Shown: one piece after another, positions 45,025 through 54,987 of the stretch | How the letters are laid out: every line of letters begins with the position of its first letter | Numbering within the stretch: position 1 is the stretch's first letter | Assembly (NCBI RefSeq): GCF_002252155.1 | Contig: NZ_NEFD01000004.1 | Coordinates: forward strand, 62,001-126,000 | DNA length: 64,000 nt | Origin: Wohlfahrtiimonas sp. G9077 | GTDB taxonomy: Bacteria; Pseudomonadota; Gammaproteobacteria; Cardiobacteriales; Wohlfahrtiimonadaceae | Reading direction: 5' to 3' | Notes under the pieces: model-generated | What the model was told of the DNA's origin: nothing | The model's database searches: none | What the model saw: only the letters and a program-made list of their open reading frames with translations | Translations under genes and position numbers: made by a program

Positions 45025-46387
45025 TATGAATTGGCAACATCTATTAACGACCGATCGTTTAGGCGTTGCCCGTTCGCAAGAGAGTGCGCCGTCATATCGT
45101 TCAGCGTTTCAAAAAGATTATGATCGCTTGATTTTCTCGGCGGCGTTTCGGCGCTTGCAAGACAAAACGCAAGTGTTCCCTTTGGCGCAAACCGATTATG
45201 TGCGCACACGTTTAACCCACAGTTTAGAAGTGAGCAGTGTTGCGCGCAGCATTGGCACTTTGGTGGGGCAGCATTTGGCGGACAATGATCGCTTAGGTGA
45301 TCTGTCGGCAAGCGATGTGGGCACCATATTATCTGCCGCAGCGCTTGCTCATGACATCGGCAATCCGCCATTTGGGCATGCGGGAGAAGATGGGATTGGG
45401 CAATTTTTTGCTGACTCAGCAATCGGCATGCGCGCATTGGCCGAGATGAATGAAGCTCAGCAACATGATCTGCTCTATTTTGAGGGCAATGCGCAAGCTT
45501 TTCGCTTATTGACAAAATTACAAAATGTGAACAATGATGGGGGCATGCAGCTGTCGCTCGCCACATTGGCAAGCTTCATTAAATATCCCTGTGGCAGCTT
45601 AGAGCGCAAAACCCTTGATCACATAGCACTGAAGAAATTCAACTATTTTCAAGCAGAAAAGGATCTTTTTAGTGGCATTATGTCCCGCTTAGACATCTTG
45701 CCACTCTTATATAATAAGAGTGGGGAAGCGATTGCATGGGCGCGTCATCCGTTGGTTTATTTATTAGAAGCGGCCGATGATTTATGTTATTCGCTTGTGG
45801 ACATTGAAGATGCGTACCGTTTATCCCTCATGAGCAGCGGGGAAGTGATCAGTTTTTATGAATCGATCATTGCGCCATATGGCGGCTTTCCCAATAAGGT
45901 TCAGCGCATCACGCGCGATAAGGATAAAATCGAGTATCTTCGTGCCTTTGCGATGGGATTGCTGATTGATGAAGTGGTCAAAGCGTTCATTGAGCATGAA
46001 GCGGCGATTTTAACTGGGCAATTGACGGTGGATTTATTAAGTCTCATTCCATCGGCAAATGTGCTTGCAAACATTAAAACCTATGCCTATGATCACATTT
46101 ATGTCTCCCAACCTGTGTTAGAAGTGGGCATTGCAGGCCATGAAATCATTGAAGGCTTATTAAAGGCCTTTGTCGGCGCAGTCAACCAAGAATATTATGC
46201 GCGTTCCACTTCCAAATCGCGTATGTTGATGAGTTTCTTGCCCGACCAGTTTTTAGGGCCAAATCGCAAGCTCGATGACGATCCATATTTACGGATTTTA
46301 AAAATCACCGATTTCATTTCAGGAATGACTGATCGCTATGCAGTCCACGTTTATCAAATGATTACAGGGGTGCATTTAACTACCTAA
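45017..46387 (+). CDS. dgt: Deoxyguanosinetriphosphate triphosphohydrolase-like protein
   Basis: A protein of about 456 residues with an HD domain: RLTHSLEVSSVARSIG supplies the first His, and LAHDIGNPPFGHAGE the HD pair. The N-terminal FSAAFRRLQDKTQVFPL segment is the dGTPase family mark. It hydrolyses dNTPs (dGTP or others) to nucleoside and triphosphate. The frame is open to 44954 inside tsaD; I use the ATG at 45017, which overlaps the tsaD stop region, with ATG 45026 as alternative. Symbol is by family. Confidence 0.88.
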   Translation: MHSMNWQHLLTTDRLGVARSQESAPSYRSAFQKDYDRLIFSAAFRRLQDKTQVFPLAQTDYVRTRLTHSLEVSSVARSIGTLVGQHLADNDRLGDLSASDVGTILSAAALAHDIGNPPFGHAGEDGIGQFFADSAIGMRALAEMNEAQQHDLLYFEGNAQAFRLLTKLQNVNNDGGMQLSLATLASFIKYPCGSLERKTLDHIALKKFNYFQAEKDLFSGIMSRLDILPLLYNKSGEAIAWARHPLVYLLEAADDLCYSLVDIEDAYRLSLMSSGEVISFYESIIAPYGGFPNKVQRITRDKDKIEYLRAFAMGLLIDEVVKAFIEHEAAILTGQLTVDLLSLIPSANVLANIKTYAYDHIYVSQPVLEVGIAGHEIIEGLLKAFVGAVNQEYYARSTSKSRMLMSFLPDQFLGPNRKLDDDPYLRILKITDFISGMTDRYAVHVYQMITGVHLTT

Positions 46388-46433
46388 AAAAAAATAATTC
46401 AGGTAGAATAGGGCGGTCTACAGCAGTAGTCTA

Positions 46434-46447
46434 TTGATTTTTGTCAA
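46434..46447 (+). promoter_or_regulatory. FNR/ANR-type box upstream of ccoN
   Basis: TTGAT-TTTT-GTCAA matches the FNR consensus TTGAT-N4-ATCAA at 9 of 10 bases. Its centre (46440.5) is about 41 bases before the start expected from the -10 TAAAAT at 46469-46474, the class II activator position. It fits oxygen-limited induction of the cbb3 oxidase. Confidence 0.75.
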
Positions 46448-46468
46448 TGTTATTAACGCTGTATGACG

Positions 46469-46474
46469 TAAAAT
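46469..46474 (+). promoter_or_regulatory. -10 element of the ccoNOQP promoter
   Basis: TAAAAT, with no good -35, which is expected when FNR occupies the -41 region. Expected start about 46481, leaving a leader of about 69 bases. Confidence 0.55.
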
Positions 46475-46549
46475 ATGGCGCATTGCTATATCTTTGCAGT
46501 GTGTATAGTTAGTTAATACGTGACTTTTTATTTTATTTTCGGGGGAAGT

Positions 46550-48010
46550 ATGGGAGAAACCGTAGATATTAGGGATACCCAATACAACTATGGTGTGATT
46601 CGTAAATTTGCGATCATGACATTAGTCTGGGGGGCAATCGGCATGCTCGCGGGCGTTTGGGCTGCTTTAGAGTTGGCTTGGCCTGTGTTGAACTTTGACC
46701 AAGCGTGGTTGAGTTTTGGTCGTTTGCGTCCTGTGCATACCAACATGGTGATTTTTGGTATGGGTGGTTCCGCTTTGATTGGTACCTCTTTCTATGTTGT
46801 ACAACGTACATGTCAGGTGCGTTTAGCATACGGTAAACTTGCAGAATTCGTATTCTGGGGTTGGACTGTAGGCGTATTTTTAATCATGATCAGCTACCCA
46901 TTAGGCTTTACACAAGGTAAAGAGTATGCTGAATTCGAATGGCCAATTGACTGGGCTGTTGCCATTGTTTGGGTGTGTTATTTCTGGGTATTCTTCAATA
47001 CTTTATTGCGCCGTAAACAAGAGCACATCTATGTTGCGAACTGGTTCTACTTAGCGTTCATTTTAGCCACCGCTTTATTGCACATCTTCAACAACATCGC
47101 CATTCCAGTATTTGATGGTTTTACCATTAAATCATATAACGTATTCGCCGGTGTTCAAGATGCTATGGTTCAATGGTGGTATGGTCACAACGCTGTAGGT
47201 TTCTTCTTGACAGTTGCGTTCTTAGGTATGATGTACTACTTCGTACCAAAAGAGGTGAACCGTCCAGTTTATTCTTATCGTTTATCCATCATCCACTTCT
47301 GGGCATTGTCATTCCTTTATATGTGGGCCGGTGCGCACCACTTACACTGGACGTCATTACCTGACTGGGTGTCTTCATTGGCAGCAACATTCTCCATCAT
47401 CTTATTGTTACCTTCTTGGGGCGGTATGATCAACGGTATCATGACATTGTCTGGTGCTTGGGATCAGGTTCGTACAAACCCAATCGTACGTTTCTTCATC
47501 GTTGCATTATCATTCTACGGTATGAGTACGTTTGAAGGTCCATTGATGAGCTTGAAATCTGTTAACGCATTGTCTCACTACACTGACTGGACTGTGGGTC
47601 ACGTTCACTCAGGTGCATTGGGTTGGGTTGCAATGATCACGTTTGGTTCTTTATACCACATGATTCCACGCGTATTTGGCGGCAGATTGTACAGCGAAAA
47701 ATTGGTGTTTGCGCACTTCTGGTTGGCAACAATCGGTATCGTATTGTACGTGGCAGCTTTATGGGTTGCAGGTATCGGCCAAGGTATGATGTTACGTGGT
47801 TTCGATCCTAACTACGGTACATTGACATACAAATTTATCGAAACTGTTCAATTCATGCATGTACCTTACATCTTGCGTGCATTAGGTGGTTCTATGTTCT
47901 TATTAGGTGCTGTCATCATGATCTATAACTTCTATATGACAATCAAACAAGGCACTAGAGCGCAAGCAGATAAACACGCAGCGATTCCTGCGGCTGTTGC
48001 TCATGCTTAA
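46550..48010 (+). CDS. ccoN: Cytochrome c oxidase cbb3-type, subunit I
   Basis: A 486-aa heme-copper oxidase subunit with about twelve helices. Heme and copper histidines are visible in [39 protein letters not shown] and [17 protein letters not shown]; the last region includes the cbb3-type cross-linked Tyr area. It reduces O2 to water with high affinity and pumps protons. I start at the ATG at 46550 with GGGGGAAGT just upstream. First of ccoN-ccoO-ccoQ-ccoP. Confidence 0.97.
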   Translation: MGETVDIRDTQYNYGVIRKFAIMTLVWGAIGMLAGVWAALELAWPVLNFDQAWLSFGRLRPVHTNMVIFGMGGSALIGTSFYVVQRTCQVRLAYGKLAEFVFWGWTVGVFLIMISYPLGFTQGKEYAEFEWPIDWAVAIVWVCYFWVFFNTLLRRKQEHIYVANWFYLAFILATALLHIFNNIAIPVFDGFTIKSYNVFAGVQDAMVQWWYGHNAVGFFLTVAFLGMMYYFVPKEVNRPVYSYRLSIIHFWALSFLYMWAGAHHLHWTSLPDWVSSLAATFSIILLLPSWGGMINGIMTLSGAWDQVRTNPIVRFFIVALSFYGMSTFEGPLMSLKSVNALSHYTDWTVGHVHSGALGWVAMITFGSLYHMIPRVFGGRLYSEKLVFAHFWLATIGIVLYVAALWVAGIGQGMMLRGFDPNYGTLTYKFIETVQFMHVPYILRALGGSMFLLGAVIMIYNFYMTIKQGTRAQADKHAAIPAAVAHA

Positions 48011-48028
48011 TAGAGGGAGAGATAAATT

Positions 48029-48835
48029 ATGATTAGACATGAACAAATTGAAAAGAACTCCGGTTTATTGTTGGTGTTGACGCTCGTCATCATCAGCATC
48101 GGTGGTTTGATTGAAATTGTGCCTTTGTTCTTCATCAATGACACCATTGAAGTTGTGAAAAAAGAAGTGACAGAGCGCACAGTCGATCCAAATACAGGTA
48201 AGCGCGTACGTGTCAAACGTGAAGTGGATGCCATTCGTCCATACACGCCGCTTGAAATGTTAGGTCGCAACATCTATGTGAGAGAAGGTTGTTATACTTG
48301 TCACTCACAACAGATCCGCCCAATGCAAGATGAATACTTGCGTTACGGTTACTACTCATTAGCAGCTGAATCTCAGTTTGACCATCCATTCCAATGGGGT
48401 TCTAAACGTACAGGTCCAGACTTAGCGCGTGTTGGTGGTAAATTCAGTAACCGTTGGCATGTTGAGCACTTGACAGATCCAAGAAGCGTTGAACCAAAAT
48501 CCATCATGCCAAGCTATCCTTGGTTGAGCAAAAACAAACTTTACTATAAAGATGTTGAAGCTCACATGAAAGCCTTACGCATCACAGGTGTGCCTTACTC
48601 TAAAACAGAGGAAGAGTACAATGCGAACGTAGAGCGTTTTGGTGAAAGCGTTGCAAAACTTCTTGTGATTGACAATGCAACTGCAAACTTGGAAGACCAA
48701 GCGAAAACAGGCATGTTCGACACATCAAGTGACTATATCTCAGAAATGGATGCCTTGGTCGCATATTTACAAGTATTGGGTACGATGTATCAGTTTAAAG
48801 ATGATGATGGTATCGAATACAGTAAATTCCGTTAA
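48029..48835 (+). CDS. ccoO: Cytochrome c oxidase cbb3-type, subunit II
   Basis: A 268-aa membrane-anchored c-type cytochrome: N-terminal helix ([19 protein letters not shown]) and one heme-binding motif [16 protein letters not shown] Met ligand is expected in the SIMPSYPWL segment. Part of the electron path from CcoP to CcoN. Slightly longer than some relatives owing to an insert around residues 190-215. ATG behind GAGGGAGAG, 18 bases after ccoN. Confidence 0.96.
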   Translation: MIRHEQIEKNSGLLLVLTLVIISIGGLIEIVPLFFINDTIEVVKKEVTERTVDPNTGKRVRVKREVDAIRPYTPLEMLGRNIYVREGCYTCHSQQIRPMQDEYLRYGYYSLAAESQFDHPFQWGSKRTGPDLARVGGKFSNRWHVEHLTDPRSVEPKSIMPSYPWLSKNKLYYKDVEAHMKALRITGVPYSKTEEEYNANVERFGESVAKLLVIDNATANLEDQAKTGMFDTSSDYISEMDALVAYLQVLGTMYQFKDDDGIEYSKFR

Positions 48836-48861
48836 TTATTAAGCGTTGGAGACATAAATAA

Positions 48862-49128
48862 ATGATTGAGTTTTTTTCATGGTTCACGGATATGAGCAAC
48901 AGTAAAACCGTTGCGGCGGTGATCTTTTTCACCGTATTTGTTGGAATAATTATTTATGTCTTCACTAATAAAGACCGCAAGGCTCGCTATGATGGCTATC
49001 GTATGATTCCTCTATTAGATGATGAGGATTTAGGCCAAGTCAATTCAGCCCGTGCTGGAGAGAAAGGGACGCAAACTGATGCGTCTCATAGCGGACAAAA
49101 TCATGTAAGTAATGATCATAAAGCTTGA
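48862..49128 (+). CDS. ccoQ: cbb3 oxidase subunit CcoQ (FixQ)
   Basis: An 88-aa protein with one membrane helix (TVAAVIFFTVFVGIIIYVF) followed by a basic region and a longer hydrophilic C-terminus (to HVSNDHKA). Position between ccoO and ccoP and the short single-helix form identify CcoQ, which stabilises CcoP in the complex. The C-terminal extension of about 30 residues is longer than in typical CcoQ (about 50-60 residues). Confidence 0.82.
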   Translation: MIEFFSWFTDMSNSKTVAAVIFFTVFVGIIIYVFTNKDRKARYDGYRMIPLLDDEDLGQVNSARAGEKGTQTDASHSGQNHVSNDHKA

Positions 49129-49155
49129 TGATTACTTTATTTTGAGGATTGATTT

Positions 49156-50097
49156 ATGAGTGAAAATATCAATAAAAAACAAGAAGTAGAAACCACGGGG
49201 CACGTATGGGATGAGAACCTTCAAGAGTTCAACAACCCATTGCCGAGATGGTGGTTATTAGCCTTTTATGGCACAGTCATTTTTGCCTTGATTTACTGGG
49301 TATTATATCCAACTTGGCCGTTACCAAACAGCTGGACAAAAGGGATTAAAACTGTAGAAGTTAAGGTTGATGGTAAAGAAGAGAAGTTACATTGGAACAC
49401 CCGTACATTGTTAGCAGAACAATTACAATCTTCAACAGAAGCTAAAAACCGTGCAGAATACTACGGTAAATTGGCAGCGCTTGGTAAAATTGATGACATC
49501 GAAGCGACTGAAAATGAAGGTTTAAAAGAGTTCGCATTGCAAACTGGTGCAGTATTGTTCGGTGATAACTGTGCAACGTGTCATGGCGCAGGTGGTGAAG
49601 GTAAATTTGGTATTTATCCAAACTTAACGGATGATGCTTGGTTGTGGGGCGGTCATTACTCTCAAATCGAGCAAACCATCACTTTAGGTCGTACAGGTAA
49701 CATGACGCCAGCTAAATTGACAGGTTTATCTGAAGATGAAATCAATGATGTTGCAAAATACGCATTGACATTGTCTGGTAACTACACTGCGGATGAAGCC
49801 ACTGAGCGCGGTAAAGCGATCTTTGAAGGTAAAGGTACTTGCTTTACGTGTCATGGTGCGGATGGTAAAGGTTTGCCAACCATGGGTTCTGCCAACTTAA
49901 CCGATCAAATCTGGGAATTGGTGCCTGTATTTGAAGCAAAAAATGATGACGAAAAAGTGGCCATGATGGCACACCGCATCACCATTGGTGTAACACCACA
50001 AGATGATCGTGTGATGCCAACTTGGAAAGAACGTTTAACGAAAGAACAAATCAGAGCGCTTGCGATCTATGTTCATGAATTAGGCGGCGGCCAATAA
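49156..50097 (+). CDS. ccoP: Cytochrome c oxidase cbb3-type, subunit III (diheme)
   Basis: A 313-aa diheme cytochrome c. The N-terminal helix is WWLLAFYGTVIFALIYWVLY with the family start WDENLQEFNNPLPRWW; the heme motifs are CATCHGAGGEG (near residue 139) and CFTCHGADGKG (near residue 233). It receives electrons from soluble cytochrome c. Last gene of the ccoNOQP unit, followed by a terminator. Confidence 0.97.
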   Translation: MSENINKKQEVETTGHVWDENLQEFNNPLPRWWLLAFYGTVIFALIYWVLYPTWPLPNSWTKGIKTVEVKVDGKEEKLHWNTRTLLAEQLQSSTEAKNRAEYYGKLAALGKIDDIEATENEGLKEFALQTGAVLFGDNCATCHGAGGEGKFGIYPNLTDDAWLWGGHYSQIEQTITLGRTGNMTPAKLTGLSEDEINDVAKYALTLSGNYTADEATERGKAIFEGKGTCFTCHGADGKGLPTMGSANLTDQIWELVPVFEAKNDDEKVAMMAHRITIGVTPQDDRVMPTWKERLTKEQIRALAIYVHELGGGQ

Positions 50098-50131
50098 CTT
50101 TTTTGGCGTGTCAATAAAAATTGATTAATGT

Positions 50132-50166
50132 AAAGGACTCTTCGAAATGTTGAGTCCTTTATTTTT
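50132..50166 (+). terminator. Intrinsic terminator after ccoP
   Basis: AAAGGACTC (50132-50140) pairs with GAGTCCTTT (50152-50160) across an 11-base loop; ATTTTT follows. It separates the structural oxidase genes from the assembly genes. Confidence 0.8.
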
Positions 50167-50244
50167 ATTCACCCCGAAAGAGTAGTACAATAGCGGGTGG
50201 GAGTATAGAGAGTAATTCGTTAGATTTGTAAGAGGGAGGGCGTT

Positions 50245-51654
50245 GTGTCAGATCAACAACCAGATTCGCTTTATCAAAAGCGCATTCCAATATTTACACG
50301 AGATGTTAAAGGGACTTTTCGCCGTTTTAAATCCGCGGTTTTATACTTCGGTTTAGCGGTGTTTTATTTATTGCCTTGGTTGCCTTGGCCGCGTGCTGCA
50401 GGTGTACCCGATCAAGCCGTTTTGTTTGACATTGCTCAAAGACGATTTTACGTTTTAGGGTTAGATGTGGACATTCAAAACATCATGTGGCTTGCAGGCG
50501 TATTGATGATCTTTGCATTCTTGCTATTTTTCATCACCAATATTGCAGGGCGCGTGTTCTGTGGTTATTTCTGTTTCCAAACCATTTGGACAGACTTTTT
50601 CATGAAGATCGAAACTTGGATTCAAGGCGGTCGTAACAAGCGCAGCAAATTGTATGAAATGCCTTGGAATGGTGAAAAGCTGATCAAAGTGGGTGGAACA
50701 TGGCTGGTGTGGCTATTAGTGGCCATTTGGACAGGTTTTACTTTTACCGCTTACTGGGTACCATCTTCAGAGTTACTGAAGGAAGTGATCACAGGGGATG
50801 CGCCATTTGCCGCTTATGGTGCCATTTTATTCATCACCACAACCACATTTGTGATGGCAGGTTTTGCCCGTGAACAAGTGTGTTCTTACATGTGTCCGTA
50901 TGCCCGTTTCCAAGGCGTAATGTTTGACAAAGACACATTGGTGGTGGCCTATGATGAAAAACGTGGTGAAGGGGCTAAAGGCCGCGCAAAACCCACAAAA
51001 GAGTTGCGTGATTTAGAAACGCGTCATGAAGCGGGTCACGGGGATTGTGTAGATTGTGATCTATGTGTGCAAGTGTGCCCCGTTGGGATTGATATTCGTG
51101 ACGGTTTAAACTATAAGTGTATCACGTGTGGTTTGTGCATCGATGCATGTAACACCATGATGACCAAAACAGGCTACCCTAAAGGATTGATTCGCTATGA
51201 CTCACTCAACGGTTTAGAGGGCAAAAAAACGCACTTCTTTAAACCTCGTAACATTGGTTATGGTTTGGTGATTTTAGTGGTCATTGGCGTATTGATTTGG
51301 AGCATGGTTACGAGTGCACAGATGTCTTTCTTGCTTGAAAAAACAAGAACACCTGCCTACACCGTGATGAGTAACGGCTTGATTCAAAACCGTTATATGT
51401 TAAAACTCAACAACCTCACCATGACACCAAAAATGGTGGAAGTGAAGTTAGTGGACGCTAAAGATTTAGATTTAGTGGTCTCTGAGAACAACGAAACCAT
51501 CGCAGCGGGTGACCGTAAAAACTGGCGTGTATTGGTGCATCAAACCGTAAAAGGCGCGCCAAGCCAGCCGATTGATGTGGAAATTTTGGTCAAAGATGAA
51601 CAAGGGAAGGTGATTGAAACGCATCATCTGAACTCTAAATTTGTGACCAAGTAA
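50245..51654 (+). CDS. ccoG: Cytochrome c oxidase accessory protein CcoG (RdxA/FixG)
   Basis: A 469-aa membrane ferredoxin-like protein. Several N-terminal helices carry AGRVFCGYFCFQTIWTDFF, followed by EQVCSYMCPYARFQG and two 4Fe-4S motifs (CVDCDLCVQVCPVGI and CITCGLCIDACN). The C-terminal third is an Ig-like FixG domain. CcoG is a cupric reductase in copper delivery to the cbb3 centre. Starts with GTG behind GAGGGAGGG. Confidence 0.95.
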   Translation: MSDQQPDSLYQKRIPIFTRDVKGTFRRFKSAVLYFGLAVFYLLPWLPWPRAAGVPDQAVLFDIAQRRFYVLGLDVDIQNIMWLAGVLMIFAFLLFFITNIAGRVFCGYFCFQTIWTDFFMKIETWIQGGRNKRSKLYEMPWNGEKLIKVGGTWLVWLLVAIWTGFTFTAYWVPSSELLKEVITGDAPFAAYGAILFITTTTFVMAGFAREQVCSYMCPYARFQGVMFDKDTLVVAYDEKRGEGAKGRAKPTKELRDLETRHEAGHGDCVDCDLCVQVCPVGIDIRDGLNYKCITCGLCIDACNTMMTKTGYPKGLIRYDSLNGLEGKKTHFFKPRNIGYGLVILVVIGVLIWSMVTSAQMSFLLEKTRTPAYTVMSNGLIQNRYMLKLNNLTMTPKMVEVKLVDAKDLDLVVSENNETIAAGDRKNWRVLVHQTVKGAPSQPIDVEILVKDEQGKVIETHHLNSKFVTK

Positions 51655-51670
51655 ACCGGCAACAACCGTA

Positions 51671-51696
51671 AAAAATAGAGCGTAAGCTCTATTTTT
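51671..51696 (+). terminator. Hairpin with T-run between ccoG and the FixH-like gene
   Basis: AAAAATAGAGC, loop GTAA, GCTCTATTTTT (51671-51696). It could terminate ccoG transcripts or attenuate read-through into the downstream assembly genes. Confidence 0.7.
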
Positions 51697-51729
51697 CATG
51701 TGAGATAACTTTGAAGGAGAATAGTAGAA

Positions 51730-52551
51730 ATGAATGACGTTTTAACCGTAATGATGACCGGAATCGTCAGTGTTTTAGTGGTGACGTTACTGTTGCATCA
51801 TGTGTTGCGTTTTACACGGTTACAAGCTTCTGTGATCTCAGGGTTATTGAGCATTGCCGTATTGGTGCCTTACTTAATTATGAATTGGACGGGTGGCGAT
51901 GTGGCTGCCCTCTATTTCTCATGTAACATTTTAACGAGTTATGCTTACTATTTAGTGGGCAAAAAAACGAATGCTCTAAAAGGCAAAGATGGTAAGCGCA
52001 CCCATTGGGTACCGATTACTGTGTTTGGCTTTTTTGTGGTGCTCACCATTTTAGATGGTGCTTTTGTGTTCATGGCAGAATCAGGTTTACGTGTGCAATA
52101 TGTGGATCAAGATGGCGGCGTGAAAAGCGTCAATACGCGCTTCCCCGGTGAAGTCCCGAATGCTTATCATAAAAAAGAGGCATATTTTAATGCCCATAAA
52201 GCTAAAATGCGTGAACAAGCCGAACGTGGCTGGAAAGTGCGCTATCAATTTGAACACAATCCGCCTCGCATGAATGAAGAGAACATCATGAGCTTTTTAG
52301 TGGTGGATCGTGAAGGCGTACCGATTGAGCATGCAGAAGTGTCCATCAATTTAAAGCGCCTAGCAGAGCAAGAACTCAACCGCATTGTGCCATTTACAGA
52401 AGTGGGTCAGGGCATTTATGAAGCGCCAATGACGTTTGAACGCTTAGGGCGTTGGGACTTTGAAGTGCACATTAAAAAAGGCGACGAAGTCTATCAAGAT
52501 GTGAACGATAACCTCATTGAAGTGATTCCACCTGCTAAAAAGACGACTTAA
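51730..52551 (+). CDS. FixH-like protein with an added N-terminal membrane domain
   Basis: A 273-aa protein. Residues 1-120 hold about four hydrophobic segments (MTGIVSVLVVTLLLHHVL; VISGLLSIAVLVPYLIM; LYFSCNILTSYAYYLVG; VPITVFGFFVVLTILDGAFV); residues 150-265 form a FixH-type periplasmic domain (VSINLKRLAEQELN, GQGIYEAPMTFERLGRWDFE, VHIKKGDEVYQDV). Classical FixH/CcoH is about 150-170 residues with one helix, so this version has about 100 extra residues. It sits between ccoG and ccoI, the usual place of ccoH, and 3 bases before ccoI. Needed for cbb3 assembly, by analogy. Confidence 0.75.
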   Translation: MNDVLTVMMTGIVSVLVVTLLLHHVLRFTRLQASVISGLLSIAVLVPYLIMNWTGGDVAALYFSCNILTSYAYYLVGKKTNALKGKDGKRTHWVPITVFGFFVVLTILDGAFVFMAESGLRVQYVDQDGGVKSVNTRFPGEVPNAYHKKEAYFNAHKAKMREQAERGWKVRYQFEHNPPRMNEENIMSFLVVDREGVPIEHAEVSINLKRLAEQELNRIVPFTEVGQGIYEAPMTFERLGRWDFEVHIKKGDEVYQDVNDNLIEVIPPAKKTT

Positions 52552-52554
52552 TCT

Positions 52555-54987
52555 ATGTCCACACAATGTTTCCACTGTACGCAGCCGATTCATGGTGATG
52601 CACCTTTTTACGTCACCATCAAAGATCAACCGCAACCCATGTGTTGCTCTGGCTGCAAAGCCGTTTGTGAGATGATCCGTGACTCAGGATTATTGCATTA
52701 TTATGAATTTCGTACAGAGGCAGCATTGCGCCCAGATTCCATTGGTGATTTGGTGCCAAAGGAATTGCGTGATGAGCTGAGTTTTTACGATCATCCGGAG
52801 ATTGCCAAGCAATTTGTCTCCTCGCAAACAGAAGGGGATGAAAACTTATCTCGTTTAAGCCTCATTATTGACAACATTGTATGTGCTGCGTGCGTGTGGC
52901 TCATTGAACATCAAATTAAACAATTGCCGGGTGTGCGTAAGTTTGACATCAATTACTCAACGCACCGTGCGTATTTAGAATTCAATCCCGATCAAGTCCA
53001 GCTCTCAAAGATCCTTTTGGCCATCTACAATCTTGGCTATGAAGCGACGCCTTATGATGAGCAAACGCAACAAAAAAAACTCAAAGCAGAACGTCAAACC
53101 CTCTTTTTAGAGTTTGGTGTTGCCGCCATTTTCTCCATGCAGGTGATGATGTTCTCGTTTGGCCTTTACTTTGGTCATTATGATGGCATCAGCGATGGCT
53201 CGCGCCTCATTTTGCGTTGGGCAAGCTTCATTATGGCGATCCCGTGCGTGACATATTCAAGTTGGACATTTTATAAATCTGCCTATTATGATTTGAAAAA
53301 TAAGCGGCTGACCATGAATGTGAACATCTCGCTGGCCATTATTTTAGGGACGCTTGCGAGCATTTGGAACACTGTATTTAATGTCGGTGAGATCTATTTT
53401 GAGTCAGTGACCATGTTTGGCTTTTTATTGTTGGGCGCTCGCTTAATTGAGATGAATGCTCGCCATAAAGCCCTCATGATGACGGATCACGTTTTAAAAT
53501 TAAAGCCGCACATTGCCGAGCGCATGCTCAGTAATGGGCAAAGTGAATTGATTGCTGTGAATCAAATCAACATTGGCGATGTATTGCGCGTCAAACCTGG
53601 TGAATCAATCCCAACTGATGGCATTTTATTGCAAGAAACTGCATGGGTGGATGAATCGTTGCTCACAGGTGAAAGTTTACCTGTTGAGAAACAACGCCAT
53701 GATGAAGTGATTGGTGGCGCCATCAACCAAGAGCAATCCCTTTTGATGAAGGTGACAAAAGTCGGAGGTGATACGGTTTTCTCCCAAATGACTTTGATGA
53801 TCGAGCGCGCCATGAGTGAGAAGCCAAAGTTTGTGAAACTTGCGGATCTTGTCTCCACATGGTTTGTGCTCATTTTGATTGCCGCCTGTATTGGCACATA
53901 TGTGGCGTGGCTCTTTGTGGATGATGCGCGCGCTTTTGAAGTGATGCTTTCAGTATTGGTGGTCTCTTGCCCATGTGCATTGGCGCTGGCCACACCTTCA
54001 GCCATCAGTACGGGCAATCAAGTGATGATTGAAAAGGGATTGATTGGCACGCGCTCTGGCACCATTGAAGCGTTATCCCAAGTGACGGACATTGTGTTTG
54101 ATAAAACAGGCACCCTCACAGAAGGCAATTTGACCTTGGTGAAAACGCAGTTACTCACCGATCGTTTTTCAGAAGATCAATTGATGCTGATTGCCCGCTC
54201 ATTAGAGGCCAGTTCAAATCACCCCATTGCCTCTGCCTTTAAAAAAGGGCATCGTGATGATGTGTTATTGACGGTGACAGATGTGGATAACATCGTGGGC
54301 AAAGGATTAGAAGGTTACATTGATGGCGTCAACTATCGCATTGGGCGTGTTGATTGGTTCAAGGCAAGCCGTGATTATGATTTAGATGATGGTATTTGGA
54401 TTGCGCTTGGCAGCAATGATGAACTTTTGGCGCTTTATTGCTTAAAAGATGAGTTAAAATCTGACAGCATCGCTGTGATTGAATCCTTAAAAGCGGCAGG
54501 TTATACGCTGCACATTTTAAGTGGCGATCGCACTGAAACAGTGCAGCACATGAATCAACGTTTAGGGATTGATCATGCCCTTGGGGATCAAACGCCAGAG
54601 GATAAATTGGCTTACGTCACCGCATTACAGCAATCGGGTAAGATTGTGGCGATGCTTGGCGATGGCATCAATGATGCACCTGTTTTAGCCCAAGCCGATG
54701 TGTCAATTGCCATTGGGCAAGGGGCGCTTTTAACTCAAGCGACGGCCGATATGATCTTGATGCACTCCACAGAATTGACGCCGCTTTTAGAGGGCATAAA
54801 AGTTGCAAAACGCACTCATAAAATAATTATTCAAAATCTCGCGTGGGCTTTACTATATAATATTCTGCTATTACCTGCTGCGATGATGGGCTTTATTCTG
54901 CCTTGGATGGCAGCACTTGGGATGAGCTTAAGTTCACTGCTCGTCATCGGCAACACATTAAGAATCAGAGAAGGAGACAAAGAGTGA
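52555..54987 (+). CDS. ccoI: Copper-transporting P-type ATPase for cbb3 assembly (CcoI/FixI)
   Basis: An 810-aa P1B-type ATPase. The Cys-rich N-terminus (CFHCTQPIHG, CCSGCKAVC) is characteristic of CcoI; a heavy-metal-associated domain follows with CAAC (IDNIVCAACVWLIEH). Then the TGE motif (LTGESLPVEK), the transport site SCPCALALATPSA, the phosphorylation loop DKTGTLTEG, an HP motif (SSNHPIASAF) and MLGDGINDAPVLAQAD. It moves Cu+ for the binuclear centre of CcoN. Its TGA overlaps ccoS (GTGA). Confidence 0.95.
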   Translation: MSTQCFHCTQPIHGDAPFYVTIKDQPQPMCCSGCKAVCEMIRDSGLLHYYEFRTEAALRPDSIGDLVPKELRDELSFYDHPEIAKQFVSSQTEGDENLSRLSLIIDNIVCAACVWLIEHQIKQLPGVRKFDINYSTHRAYLEFNPDQVQLSKILLAIYNLGYEATPYDEQTQQKKLKAERQTLFLEFGVAAIFSMQVMMFSFGLYFGHYDGISDGSRLILRWASFIMAIPCVTYSSWTFYKSAYYDLKNKRLTMNVNISLAIILGTLASIWNTVFNVGEIYFESVTMFGFLLLGARLIEMNARHKALMMTDHVLKLKPHIAERMLSNGQSELIAVNQINIGDVLRVKPGESIPTDGILLQETAWVDESLLTGESLPVEKQRHDEVIGGAINQEQSLLMKVTKVGGDTVFSQMTLMIERAMSEKPKFVKLADLVSTWFVLILIAACIGTYVAWLFVDDARAFEVMLSVLVVSCPCALALATPSAISTGNQVMIEKGLIGTRSGTIEALSQVTDIVFDKTGTLTEGNLTLVKTQLLTDRFSEDQLMLIARSLEASSNHPIASAFKKGHRDDVLLTVTDVDNIVGKGLEGYIDGVNYRIGRVDWFKASRDYDLDDGIWIALGSNDELLALYCLKDELKSDSIAVIESLKAAGYTLHILSGDRTETVQHMNQRLGIDHALGDQTPEDKLAYVTALQQSGKIVAMLGDGINDAPVLAQADVSIAIGQGALLTQATADMILMHSTELTPLLEGIKVAKRTHKIIIQNLAWALLYNILLLPAAMMGFILPWMAALGMSLSSLLVIGNTLRIREGDKE

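Noticed and set aside
44952-45572. 206-codon ORF antisense to tsaD and dgt
   Set aside because: Cys/His-rich low-plausibility protein with no domain; a shadow of the two coding genes.
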